64,000 nt of DNA from NCBI RefSeq assembly GCF_014651695.1, contig NZ_BMXJ01000011.1, positions 28,302-92,301 on the forward strand, given 5' to 3'. Positions 26,283 to 34,084 of this stretch are shown piece by piece (the first letter of the stretch is position 1; every line of letters starts with the position of its first letter). The notes beneath the pieces were generated by a model that was not told the origin of the DNA, did not search any database, and saw only the letters and a list, made by a program, of their open reading frames with translations. The stretch comes from Nocardiopsis terrae (lineage in GTDB: Bacteria > Actinomycetota > Actinomycetes > Streptosporangiales > Streptosporangiaceae). The position numbers and the translations under genes were made by a program.

Positions 26283-26507
26283 TCAGGAGTGCGTTCCGGT
26301 CCCCCGACATGCGGTGCAGGGCTCGATGCGCATCGCCGACTGCTGGGCTCCGGCGGAGCGCACGACCACGAGTCGCCGTGAGCGGACGGTCTTGTGCCCC
26401 CGCCCTCGACAGGACTTGCACCTCTTCGAGGCTGTGACTGCATCCACCAAGCACGCTCCCGTGAACCGGAGGCACCCGCACCGCTTGAGCAGAGAGGCAC
26501 CGCGCAT
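26283..26507 (-). CDS. Small DnaJ-type zinc-finger protein
   Basis: About 74 residues with two CxxCxGxG-type motifs, CKSCRGRGHK and CTACRGTGTHS, as in the zinc centre of DnaJ; a further Cys pair lies near the N-terminus. Small proteins of this kind are frequent first genes of AICE transfer operons. The start is uncertain (ATG 26507 or GTG 26546), and the GTG lies inside the operator. It probably binds zinc; the partner is unknown. Confidence 0.6.
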   Translation of the reverse strand: MRGASLLKRCGCLRFTGACLVDAVTASKRCKSCRGRGHKTVRSRRLVVVRSAGAQQSAMRIEPCTACRGTGTHS

Positions 26508-26544
26508 CCAAGATTCAACCCATATGCATGAGAACAACCCATGC

Positions 26545-26595
26545 ACTCATGTATATGAGTAGTGCCATAAGGGTGCCTCACTCATGTACATGAGT
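26545..26595. promoter_or_regulatory. Two KorSA-type operators before the transfer operon
   Basis: ACTCATGTATATGAGT (26545-26560) and the perfect palindrome ACTCATGTACATGAGT (26580-26595). Their centres are 35 bp apart. They lie between the KorSA-like gene and the operon that runs leftwards from about 26.5 kb, so the repressor should control that promoter. Confidence 0.82.
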
Positions 26596-26642
26596 CAACC
26601 CTGTTCGGTGAAGTCCCTGATCAGCTTCACCGGCCGCCTACG

Positions 26643-27422
26643 TCAGTCGGTGGCCGGAATCCTGTAGTCGAGCACGAACTGATCAGCGGCCATGATCGTG
26701 TCGCACACCTCCACCACGCGCCCAGCCTCCGTCACAGCGTTTCGGGTCAGGTGGATCACCGGAGCGCCGGGGCTCAGCGCGAGTGCACTCGACTCCTGTT
26801 TGGTGGCCAGCCGAGCCCGGACAGTCTCGGTGTACTCCGCGAACTCGTGCCCGTGTTCCTCCAGACGGGCGTAGATGCCACCACCACCGGGGTTCTCCTC
26901 GAAGAGTTCGGGGATGTCCCGCGCTACGTCCCACGGGAGGTAAGACGTGGCTTCCTCGGTGGGTGTGCCATCGGAGAAGTAGAGCCGTCGACGAGCGAGC
27001 ACCTTGTCTCCCTCATTCACGCCCAGGCGCTCAGCGATACCAGCAGGAGCGAGAACGGGACCGATGGAGATCACCTGGACGGTGGGCTTGACCCCGGCCT
27101 GTTCGGTCTCCGCGATGTAGGCGGCTTTGCCCGCACGACGGTGTGAACGCCGGAAGCGGTCGGAGGACTTGCGGGTCACCGGAGGACGCGACTTCACGAA
27201 GGAGCCCTTGCCCTGGTGGGTCTCCACGAGTCCGATAGCCCGGAGTTGAGCAACCGCCTTGCGAACGGTGCCCGAAGAAACGCCGTAGCGCTCTATCAGT
27301 GCGGTCTCACTCGGAATCTCCTCAGCAGGGGCCAGGGCCCCGCCCTTGATCTGCTCTTCGATGTCGTCCGCGATCTGGAGATACCGGGGCTTCGCAGACC
27401 GCGCCCCTACAGTGCTCGCCAT
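26643..27422 (-). CDS. korSA: KorSA-like GntR repressor of the element
   Basis: 259 residues. The winged helix (about 12-78, RYLQIADDIEEQIKGGALAPAEEIPSE) is followed by a basic linker and a UTRA domain (about 105-250). The length and position beside the Nudix gene fit KorSA of pSAM2, which represses pra and transfer functions. The ATG at 27422 has AGAAGG. A CTCATGTACATGAG operator lies 21 bases upstream, consistent with autorepression. Confidence 0.85.
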   Translation of the reverse strand: MASTVGARSAKPRYLQIADDIEEQIKGGALAPAEEIPSETALIERYGVSSGTVRKAVAQLRAIGLVETHQGKGSFVKSRPPVTRKSSDRFRRSHRRAGKAAYIAETEQAGVKPTVQVISIGPVLAPAGIAERLGVNEGDKVLARRRLYFSDGTPTEEATSYLPWDVARDIPELFEENPGGGGIYARLEEHGHEFAEYTETVRARLATKQESSALALSPGAPVIHLTRNAVTEAGRVVEVCDTIMAADQFVLDYRIPATD

Positions 27423-27442
27423 AGTCCTTCTATGCCTCCTAT

Positions 27443-27458
27443 GCTCATGTACATGAGT
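27443..27458. promoter_or_regulatory. KorSA-type operator overlapping the Nudix start
   Basis: CTCATGTACATGAG is a perfect 14-bp palindrome, the third copy in the element. It lies between the divergent korSA and Nudix starts and overlaps the likely Nudix start codon, so a bound repressor would block both. Confidence 0.82.
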
Positions 27459-27908
27459 AACAGCACCGGAGACAAACCGTCAACGCCGCTGCACTCCGTG
27501 TCCGTCGCAGGAGCGGTCATCCGTGAAGACGGGCGGATGCTGGTGATCAAGCGCAGGGACAACGGCAATTGGGAGCCGCCCGGCGGAGTGCTGGAGTTGG
27601 ACGAGACTCCGGAAGAGGGTGTTGTCCGGGAGGTCCTAGAGGAGACCGGCATCCACGTCGAGGTGGAGCAGCTCACGGGCGTCTACAAGAACATGACCCG
27701 CGGAATCGTCGCTTTGGTCTTCCGCTGCAAGCCATCAAGTGGGGTTGAGATCATCACTTCCGAGTCCACGGCTATCGAATGGATTACACCTGATCAGGCA
27801 GCAGACCGAATGACCGAATCCTACGCTATCCGCCTACTGGACGCAGAAATAGATAATAAAACTCACGTGAGATTTCACAATGGAAGGCATTTGAATAAAA
27901 GAATATGA
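27453..27908 (+). CDS. pif: Nudix hydrolase, Pif-like
   Basis: About 151 residues with a canonical Nudix box GGVLELDETPEEGVVREVLEETGI. In pSAM2 the Nudix-motif protein Pif, next to korSA, gives immunity against redundant transfer of the element. Position and domain both match. Several in-frame ATGs exist (27432, 27441, 27447, 27453); the last gives MSNSTGDKPS and lies within the operator, possibly with a leaderless transcript. The last 25 codons become AT-rich, like the cargo that follows. Confidence 0.78.
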   Translation: MSNSTGDKPSTPLHSVSVAGAVIREDGRMLVIKRRDNGNWEPPGGVLELDETPEEGVVREVLEETGIHVEVEQLTGVYKNMTRGIVALVFRCKPSSGVEIITSESTAIEWITPDQAADRMTESYAIRLLDAEIDNKTHVRFHNGRHLNKRI

Positions 27909-27918
27909 AAAAATTAAA

Positions 27919-28638
27919 TCAATCAACAGACTCAAGCTGAGATTCAGAAACCCACCTAGCAAAGACACTAAAAGAAGACAGGTACTCCATGGCCTCCTGC
28001 TCTCCCCAGTTAGTAAATTCTTTATGCGAAGCAGGGTTTCGAATGGCCTTGAAGCAACCGACGCCGTAAAACTTAACCCCCTCCTGAAGACTTCTCCAAG
28101 TAGGATCGGAACGATCTCCCGGCATCCACAAACGCGACTTCCCAGGCTCGGCAGGCTTTATATCAAATACTTGCATCACCAAATCCGACTCTGAAATGTC
28201 ATTCCTTTTGGACTTTTGCTGTATTCTCGCATTAATAGAACGCGCGGCAGCATTAACCGCCTCCTGGTACGCCGCTGCGAGCCAAAGCTGTTCAGCAGCT
28301 CTCCAGACCCAATCATGAAGGTGGCTGGCGCTTGCCACAGGACCCTCTGGAGCGAGGGCACTTTCCATTTCCCCAAAATTATCGCATATTCCCTTAACCC
28401 CAAGAACCTGATCCCTTAGGTTCCTCCAGTAATCCACAACATTAATAAACTCACCCCTATCAACCGGCACCATTCCACAAGCCTTAACAATTCTAAGAAC
28501 TACCATTTCACGATGAAGGAGACCTATCTCGGCCATCCGCCAAAGCCCGCCAGAGTAATCTATTTTTTGGTCATCGACTACAACGTTTGCCTCTACAATA
28601 AATCGCTCAAGCTGTTGTGCCATCCATGAATAATCCAA
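27919..28638 (-). CDS. TIGR02391 (Ymh) family abortive-infection-type protein, HEPN-like
   Basis: 239 residues. The C-terminal 110 residues (from SESDLVMQVFDIKP through SRLWMPGD to FKAIRNPASHKEF) match the Ymh/TIGR02391 pattern. RNPASH is an Rx4H motif as in HEPN ribonucleases, so a toxic RNA-cutting phage defence is plausible but inferred. Base composition is far more AT-rich than the neighbours and codons are unlike the host's, which points to recent acquisition. The TTG start at 28638 has GAGAGG seven bases before; an ATG at 28623 is the alternative. It is convergent with the Nudix gene. Confidence 0.78.
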   Translation of the reverse strand: MDYSWMAQQLERFIVEANVVVDDQKIDYSGGLWRMAEIGLLHREMVVLRIVKACGMVPVDRGEFINVVDYWRNLRDQVLGVKGICDNFGEMESALAPEGPVASASHLHDWVWRAAEQLWLAAAYQEAVNAAARSINARIQQKSKRNDISESDLVMQVFDIKPAEPGKSRLWMPGDRSDPTWRSLQEGVKFYGVGCFKAIRNPASHKEFTNWGEQEAMEYLSSFSVFARWVSESQLESVD

Positions 28639-28998
28639 AATCGAACCTCTCTTCTTTGCCGAGTTTATCTATATGGAATCAAGGCGACGGTGCAAGCGCC
28701 GTTGCAGCGGCCTCCGGCCGCCGCTCGGGCTGCGGGCTGCCGCCCGGTCCCTCGCACGGCCGACGGCCGTACTACTTGGCATCATGACGCGGCCTGCAGA
28801 CGAACGGTTGCCGTTCAAACGAAATCGGTTGATGACGTGCGCAGATCCCGAGGCACCCGGTAGCGGAATGCGACCGTCATGGGTGACCGTCACCAGCGCT
28901 ACCGGGCACCTCGGCCCAATTCCGTGGTTACTGCATGCGGTACATCCCGGCTAGAGCTACGTGCCTCAGGTCAGGAGCTCCAGCCGGATGGTTTCCCC
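28639..28998. other. Non-coding stretch with short inverted repeats
   Basis: No supported gene. It carries GCGGCC-TCC-GGCCGC (28707-28721), a GAACGG-TTG-CCGTTC dyad near 28802-28816 and other GC-rich dyads. It includes the promoter region of the Ymh gene, and may hold a cis-acting replication or transfer site. Confidence 0.4.
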
Positions 28999-29280
28999 CT
29001 ACGAGCCGCCGCATCCGATGACCACCGACCCAGCCCGTACCCAGCGGCCCCAGCCACCTCTGGTCAGGTCGTTGACGTGTGCCCGAAGGCGGCTACCGTC
29101 CTTGAGGAGGCCATCGCACTCAGAGCAGAAACTGGGCCCGGTTCCACTCCCCACGGGCCTTCCACCACCCGGAGTGCACCGCAGTGGCTCAGGAACCTGC
29201 CGTTCGACCTGCACGCACAAGTCAATAGCCTGACGGGCACCTCGGCAGTCCAGCCTTACCTTCACATGTCTCGGGGACAT
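28999..29280 (-). CDS. Small Cys-rich protein, AICE-associated
   Basis: 93 residues starting MSPRHVKVRLDCRGARQAIDLC, with a later CxxC (FCSECDGL) and the end GWGRWVRAGSVVIGC. The six Cys suggest a zinc ribbon. Small proteins of this look are common in Streptomyces mobile regions, from general knowledge. The ATG at 29280 has GGGGAGGG closely upstream; the longer frame to 29400 lacks support. The function is unknown. Confidence 0.6.
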   Translation of the reverse strand: MSPRHVKVRLDCRGARQAIDLCVQVERQVPEPLRCTPGGGRPVGSGTGPSFCSECDGLLKDGSRLRAHVNDLTRGGWGRWVRAGSVVIGCGGS

Positions 29281-29433
29281 AGTCCCTCCCCTTCCGAGCG
29301 CGGGCCGAAGCAACACAGCTGCGGCTCGTAGACCACTGCTCAGTACTTCTGGCACAGGGTCAACCGCTCTACCCAGGACCGTACCGAGCAGGTGTGACAA
29401 TCTGTGCTCTGTTCACATAACAGGGACAGAGCT

Positions 29434-29496
29434 GTGCCACACACGTGCCACACAGGGCGGGCAGCAACGGGGAACTACGGGGAATCTCGGGGAGAC
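29434..29496. repeat. Iteron-like repeats near attR
   Basis: GTGCCACACA occurs twice with one base between, then ACGGGGAACT, ACGGGGAATC and TCGGGGAGAC follow at an exact 10-bp period. The phasing with the DNA helix suggests protein binding on one face. Confidence 0.6.
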
Positions 29497-29623
29497 CGGC
29501 CACGTCATCGCAGGTAAGCGAGTTTCGAGGTCAGGCATCGGAGGCGTTCTCGGCTTCCCAATCTGAAAGCTTTGCTGACACTCGTGCGCGCCCTCAAAAC
29601 AGCAGGAGCTGCACCCCCAGCGA

Positions 29624-29640
29624 TGCACATTCAGTGCACA
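29624..29640. repeat. 17-bp repeat near attR (probable arm site)
   Basis: TGCACATTCAGTGCACA, the same as 18679-18695 near the other end of the element. Confidence 0.65.
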
Positions 29641-29746
29641 TAGCTCCGAGAGGGCTCCGGAAGCGCTGGGAAGCCCTCGGAACATCAGCGCAGGTCACAA
29701 AGCCATTCGTCGCTTTGTCGACAGGTCGTTAGGGTCCCCCGGTGCA

Positions 29747-29782
29747 ACGGGGCTTCGTGGGTTCAAATCCCACACCCTCCGC
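29747..29782 (+). repeat. attR: 36-bp direct repeat
   Basis: Second copy of the 36-bp tRNA-Ser 3' segment. Without the 5' half it is not a tRNA; it marks the right end of the element. Confidence 0.93.
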
Positions 29783-29797
29783 GGTAGAGGTACACGT

Positions 29798-29832
29798 CGA
29801 AGGCCGCCCACGGGATTCGTGGGCGGCCTTCG
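29798..29832 (+). terminator. Original tRNA-Ser terminator, displaced
   Basis: CGAAGGCCGCCCACG and CGTGGGCGGCCTTCG form a 15-bp stem with a 5-base loop, 16 bases after attR. Its position relative to the repeat shows it terminated tRNA-Ser before the element entered. Confidence 0.75.
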
Positions 29833-29953
29833 GTGTCTCCAGGGACCCGCCACGCGCCCGTGTGCGGGAGCCAGCCTGGCACCGGCGGCAGGAGGCCCCT
29901 CCGGTTAGCCTGGACCGCCCTGGAACCCAACACAGAGCGGACGCCCCCACCGC

Positions 29954-30217
29954 ATGGCCCCGGCCTCCCCCAGTCCCCCTCGACCCTGGTGCCTGGTCGT
30001 CAGCGCCGCCGTCACCGTGCTCGGCGCCCTCTGGCTCGTCTACGGACGGAACCTCAGCGGATGGTGGGCGTTCGGCGCCTGGGACCTCTTCGTCACCTGG
30101 CTGCTCTGTCTGCTCCTGGCCGCCTGCGCCTACGTGCAGGGGCGGGTCCTGTACTTCCAGGACCGAAAGGACACAGGGGGGCGGGCCCGGCGGGCCCGCC
30201 CCCCTGATCCGCGCTAG
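29954..30217 (+). CDS. Small two-helix membrane protein
   Basis: 87 residues with two hydrophobic segments (about 14-30 and 42-62) and a basic Arg-rich tail. No clear ribosome binding site precedes the ATG. It is convergent with, and overlaps by four bases, the stress-protein gene. The family is not recognised. Confidence 0.5.
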   Translation: MAPASPSPPRPWCLVVSAAVTVLGALWLVYGRNLSGWWAFGAWDLFVTWLLCLLLAACAYVQGRVLYFQDRKDTGGRARRARPPDPR

Positions 30218-31131
30218 TCGTCCTCGTCGGCGTGCCTGGGGAGCACCACCACCGGGACCTTCGACCGGTGCAGCACCCCCTGGCTCACCGAACCCAGCAG
30301 CAGGCCCCGCACGGTGCCCCTGCCCCGGGAACCCACGACGACGGCGTCCGCCTCGGCCGAGGCCTCCAGAAGGGCGTCCACCGGGTTGGACTGGGTCCGT
30401 ACGACGGAGACCTCGACGTTGGTGTCCTCGCGCTGGTCGTCCATGACGTCCGCCAGCAGCTCCGCGACCAAATGCTCGGACTGCTGATCGAACAGGGTCT
30501 CCTGCGGCTGGTAACCCGCGGCGGCCATCGCAAGCGGGTCGTACGGGTACGGCACCTCCCAGCTGTTGACCACCACGACCTCGCCCTCGGTCTCCGCGGC
30601 CATGTCCACGGCCAGCCCCAGGGCGCGTCGGGAGTTCCTGGAGGCGTCCACTCCGACGACGATCCGGTCCAGCTTGGTGGTGGCCGGTTTGCCGCTGTCG
30701 TCGGACGGGACCACCACGACCGGGCACGGAGCCTGGGCCCCCACCCGAACGCTGACGGAGCCCACGAACATCGACGCGACGGCGCCCAGGCCCCGGGTGC
30801 CCAGCACGATCAGGTCGCCGGGATGGCTCTGCCGGATCAGCGCCAGAGGTGCTTCCTCCAGCGCGGTCACCGACTCGATCTCCACCTCCGGCCGGACGCT
30901 GCGGGCGTGTTCGACGGCGTTGGCGAGAACGGCGGTGGCCTGGCCCGACATCTCCTCGGACGGCTCGAACCGGGACGGTCCCCCGTAGGCGGACACGATC
31001 AGCGGCATACCCAGAGCGTGCACGATGTGCAGCGGGACGCCGCGGCGCGCGGCCTCCGCCGCCGCCCACTCCAGGGCCGCCCCGGAGTGGTCCGATCCGT
31101 CCGTTCCCACTACCACTTTGCTGTTTGCCAT
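30214..31131 (-). CDS. Universal stress protein, tandem UspA domains
   Basis: 305 residues made of two Usp domains (about 5-145 and 155-295). Each has the ATP-binding pattern: VVGTDGS...GTRGLGAV...GSVS in the first, VVGVDAS...GSRGRGTVRGLLLGSVSQ in the second. Such tandem Usps are induced by hypoxia and dormancy in mycobacteria; that role is inference here. The ATG at 31131 has AGGGGG. The paralogue upstream lies about 100 bases away on the same strand. Confidence 0.9.
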   Translation of the reverse strand: MANSKVVVGTDGSDHSGAALEWAAAEAARRGVPLHIVHALGMPLIVSAYGGPSRFEPSEEMSGQATAVLANAVEHARSVRPEVEIESVTALEEAPLALIRQSHPGDLIVLGTRGLGAVASMFVGSVSVRVGAQAPCPVVVVPSDDSGKPATTKLDRIVVGVDASRNSRRALGLAVDMAAETEGEVVVVNSWEVPYPYDPLAMAAAGYQPQETLFDQQSEHLVAELLADVMDDQREDTNVEVSVVRTQSNPVDALLEASAEADAVVVGSRGRGTVRGLLLGSVSQGVLHRSKVPVVVLPRHADEDD

Positions 31132-31229
31132 GGTTCCCCCTTTAGGCGCTGCCCACCATCCTCACCGAGTACAGCAGGATCATGCGGGACCGGCACAGGG
31201 CAGAAAGCCCTTCGAACGTGCGCCCCTGG

Positions 31230-32156
31230 TCATCGGTCTGTCTCGTCGGAGTGCGGAGGCAGCACCGCGACCGGGCCCCGTGCGTCGTGCAGCACCCCCT
31301 GGCTGGTCGACCCCAGCACCAGCCCCCGGACGCCGCCGCGCCCCCGGGAGCCCACCACGATCAGGTCGGCGTCCTCCCCCGCCCTGAGCAGGGCCTGCGC
31401 CGGGTCGGCCTGCATCCGGACGGCGGTGATGTCCAGGGCCTCGGTCCGGTCGTCGACCACCTCGGCCAACACCCCGGCGACGATCTCCTCCGACTGGCGG
31501 TCGAACACCTCCTCGTGCAGTGACTGGGCGTCTGCGGCCAGCGACGCCGAATCCTCCGGCAGCGGCACCTCCCAGCTGTTGACCACCACCACCGACGAAT
31601 CCGTGACCAGCGCGTGGTCCAGGGCGAAACGCAGGGCCCTCCGGGAGGAGTCGGAGCCGTCCACACCGACGACCACCTTCCCCCTGTGCCGGTCCCGCCC
31701 GTCCGGTTCGGGCACCACGACCACCGGGCAGGGCGCGTGTGCGGAGGTCCGCACGCTCACCGAGCCGAGCACGATCGCCCGGACCGCCCCCAGCCCGCGC
31801 GAGCCGACGACGATGACGTCCCCGTGCCCGGCCTCGTTGAGCAGGACCTCCGGTGCGTCCTCCACTCCCAGCACGGTCGCCACGTCCAGGTCCGGACGGG
31901 CCCCGCGGGCGTACTCGGCGCTCTCGGCGAGCAGTGCCTGCCCGGCCTCCCGGACCGCCTCGACGGCGCTGTGCCGCTCCACCCCGCCGGCGCCGGGGAG
32001 GGTCCCCACCACCGTCGGCACCCCGAGACCGTGCACGATCCTGAGCTGTTCCCGGCGCCTGGCGGCGGCCTCCGCCGCCCAGACCAGGGCCTCGTGGGCG
32101 GCGGGTGAACCGTCCACCCCCACGATGACCGCCGGCGGGCGTTCCTGTGCGTTCAT
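31230..32156 (-). CDS. Universal stress protein, tandem UspA domains
   Basis: About 308 residues with two Usp domains and both nucleotide loops conserved (GSRGLGAVRAIVLGSVS and GSRGRGGVRGLVLGSTSQ). It is clearly the paralogue of the downstream gene, so the pair arose by duplication. The ATG at 32156 has AGGTGG; a longer in-frame extension reads as Arg/Gly-rich shadow and is rejected. Confidence 0.9.
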   Translation of the reverse strand: MNAQERPPAVIVGVDGSPAAHEALVWAAEAAARRREQLRIVHGLGVPTVVGTLPGAGGVERHSAVEAVREAGQALLAESAEYARGARPDLDVATVLGVEDAPEVLLNEAGHGDVIVVGSRGLGAVRAIVLGSVSVRTSAHAPCPVVVVPEPDGRDRHRGKVVVGVDGSDSSRRALRFALDHALVTDSSVVVVNSWEVPLPEDSASLAADAQSLHEEVFDRQSEEIVAGVLAEVVDDRTEALDITAVRMQADPAQALLRAGEDADLIVVGSRGRGGVRGLVLGSTSQGVLHDARGPVAVLPPHSDETDR

Positions 32157-32245
32157 GTCCACCTCTTCCACTCCCCTCCATTCTCGGGACCGTGCGGTGG
32201 GAAACCACCGAGGGGGCGGTCCGCGCGTTGTCGGGGCCCCACCGG

Positions 32246-34084
32246 TCACGGTTGGCGGGCGAAGGCCTCCCCCACGCTCGCGGCCAACTGGAGGTAGGCG
32301 TCCTTGGTGGCGGGGGCGAGCTGCTCCAGGTCCACTTCGGCTCCCTCCTCCAGGTGCCCGTCCCAGGGGACCCGAACCACGGACCGGCACCTCCCGGCGA
32401 AGTGCTCCTCGAGCCGGTTCAGGTCGACGCTGCTCTTGCTGTTGGAGCGCACCATGGAGAGCACCACGGCCGCGCCCCGGACCAGGTCCCCGTGCCCGTG
32501 GGCCTCCAGCCAGTCGAGGGTCGCGCTGGCGCTGCGGGCGCCGTCCACGGAGGCCGAGCTCACCAGCACCACCTGGTCGGCGAGGCCGAGCACCCCGCGC
32601 ATGGCCGCGTGCAGGAGCCCCGTCCCGCAGTCGGTGATGCAGATGGAGTAGAAGTGCTCGACGATCCGGGCCACCTCGCGGTAGTCGGCGTCGCTGAAGG
32701 CCTCCGAGACCGCCGGGTCGCGGTCGGAGGCGAGGATCTCCAGGCGGCTGGGCGCCTGGGAGGTGAACCCGCGGATGTCGGCGTAGCGGGAGACCAGGTG
32801 GCGTTCGTTGAGCAGGTCCCGGATGGTGGCCGCGGTCTCCAGGCGCACCTTGTCCGAGAGCGTGCCCCGGTCGGGGTTGGCGTCGACCGCGAGTACCCGG
32901 TCACCGCGCAGGGAGGCCAGGGTGGAGCCCAGGGCGACCGTGGTGGTGGTTTTGCCGACCCCGCCCTTGAGGCTGAGCACGGCCACCCGGTGGTGCCCCG
33001 TGGCGACCGGGGTACAGGCCCGGGCGACGAGCTCCCGCTGGCGCAGCACCCGCGGGGACTCACCCGGGTTGATCAGGCCGAGGCTGGCGGTGTGCACGGC
33101 CCTGCGCCACCCCCCGCCGGGGCCCTGGCGGCGGTTGCGGACCAGGGTGGCGGCGTTGAGCGAGTCGGAGGTCTCCCCGTGGTTCGGGTCCTGGCGGCGG
33201 GCGGGGGCCTGCCCCGGACCGGCCCACGGTGCGGGGTCCGGCCCGGGGTCGCGCGGTCCGGTCAGGGACGGCGGCGGGCTCGGCCGGGAGGACGGCGGTT
33301 CGGTCCGTTCGGCCGTGGCCGGTTCCGGGGCCGGAGCGTTCACGGGGGTGTTCCGGAACCCGGATGCGTCGGGGGCCCCTGCGCCCGTGCCCCCCGGCGC
33401 GACCCCGCGCCAGGGGGTGGCCTCCGGTCCCGGGCGTTCGGGGCCCGGTTCTCCGAGGGCCGGCCTCTCGGGTCCCGGGTGTTCGGTCTCCAGCGGGGGC
33501 AGTTGTTCGGGTTCGGGGACGTCCGGGTCGCTGCGCAGCTTCCGGGGCCCCAGGGGGTCCTGTTCACCGCGGTCCGCTCCTCCGGGGCGGGCGGGCCGAA
33601 CCGGCCTGCCGTCCCGCCACGGAACGGCGGGCCGGTTCGGACGGTTCCGGACGCCCGGCATCAGCCGGAGCGTGCTGCTCCGCGTCTCCTCGGGGTCGTC
33701 CGGGGCCTCCTCGCCGGCCTGTTCGTCCCCGGCCTCCTCCGCACCGTCCCCGGCGGCCTCCGTGGCCTCGGGGACCTCGGGGTCCTCCGGGGCTTCGGGG
33801 TCCTCCTCGGGCGCGGGCGCCGGGAAAGCGGCCCCCGGCGACGGGGGCGGGGCGTCCTCCGGCAGCCGGGCGTAGGGGGGCGGGGGCGGAGCCGCGCCCT
33901 CGAACCCGCCGAACCACTGTTCCCTGGGGCTGGGCGAGGACACGGCCGGGTCCGGGACGGCCCCGGCCGACGGCTCACCGGGCCCCTCCGGGGCGTCCGT
34001 GTCGTCCGTCCGCCGCCAGATCGGCTCCGTGCGCTCGTGCGGCTCCGGCTCGGCGCCTGACCCGTTCTGCTCGTGCTGTGCCAC
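32246..34084 (-). CDS. MinD/ParA-like ATPase with long Pro/Glu-rich head
   Basis: 612 residues. Residues 1-330 are low-complexity (Pro, Glu, Gly, Asp). From about 345 a MinD-type ATPase begins, with the deviant Walker A LSLKGGVGKTTTT (about 369-381), followed by VLAVDANPDRGTLSDK and CITDCGTGL. The combination matches the EspI-like or 'MinD-like' ATPases linked in mycobacteria to ESX secretion or cell polarity, but no ESX gene is nearby. The GTG start at 34084 has AGGAG. The family assignment is firm; the role is not. Confidence 0.85.
   Translation of the reverse strand: MAQHEQNGSGAEPEPHERTEPIWRRTDDTDAPEGPGEPSAGAVPDPAVSSPSPREQWFGGFEGAAPPPPPYARLPEDAPPPSPGAAFPAPAPEEDPEAPEDPEVPEATEAAGDGAEEAGDEQAGEEAPDDPEETRSSTLRLMPGVRNRPNRPAVPWRDGRPVRPARPGGADRGEQDPLGPRKLRSDPDVPEPEQLPPLETEHPGPERPALGEPGPERPGPEATPWRGVAPGGTGAGAPDASGFRNTPVNAPAPEPATAERTEPPSSRPSPPPSLTGPRDPGPDPAPWAGPGQAPARRQDPNHGETSDSLNAATLVRNRRQGPGGGWRRAVHTASLGLINPGESPRVLRQRELVARACTPVATGHHRVAVLSLKGGVGKTTTTVALGSTLASLRGDRVLAVDANPDRGTLSDKVRLETAATIRDLLNERHLVSRYADIRGFTSQAPSRLEILASDRDPAVSEAFSDADYREVARIVEHFYSICITDCGTGLLHAAMRGVLGLADQVVLVSSASVDGARSASATLDWLEAHGHGDLVRGAAVVLSMVRSNSKSSVDLNRLEEHFAGRCRSVVRVPWDGHLEEGAEVDLEQLAPATKDAYLQLAASVGEAFARQP

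Larger units (their letters stand above)
29281..29746. other. attR-proximal non-coding region with iterons
   Basis: No gene is supported. It contains two GTGCCACACA direct repeats (29434-29443, 29445-29454), a 10-bp-period CGGGGA triplet (29467-29496) and the 17-bp arm repeat (29624-29640). This layout fits an attachment-site accessory region for Int and Xis. Confidence 0.5.
18574..29782. mobile_element. pSAM2-type actinomycete integrative and conjugative element (AICE)
   Basis: An 11.2-kb element integrated in tRNA-Ser(TGA) and bounded by 36-bp repeats. It has the full AICE module set: tyrosine integrase next to attL, xis, RepSA-like initiator, FtsK-type transfer protein, Pra-like activator, KorSA-like GntR repressor and a Nudix gene placed as pif. 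All backbone genes but the Nudix and one small membrane gene run on the minus strand. Cargo next to attR is an AT-rich Ymh-type defence gene and a Cys-rich small protein. It appears intact, with no frameshift seen in int, xis, rep or tra, so it may be mobile. Confidence 0.92.

Noticed and set aside
24426..27422. Integrase-linked prophage interpretation
   Set aside because: No capsid, terminase, portal or lysis gene; Rep, FtsK-type Tra and KorSA-like genes indicate an AICE.
29735..29782. Possible second tRNA-Ser at the right end of the element
   Set aside because: Only the 3' 36 bases are present; the D arm and anticodon arm are missing, so it is attR.
29742..30446. Long plus-strand frame after attR
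   Set aside because: It starts inside the tRNA remnant and is rich in Arg/Pro, as a shadow of the stress-protein gene.
30232..32637. 801-residue plus-strand frame
   Set aside because: It is antisense to two clear UspA genes and a MinD-like gene and has low-complexity composition.
32147..34060. 637-residue plus-strand frame
   Set aside because: Antisense to the MinD-like ATPase; Gly/Arg/Val-rich without motifs.
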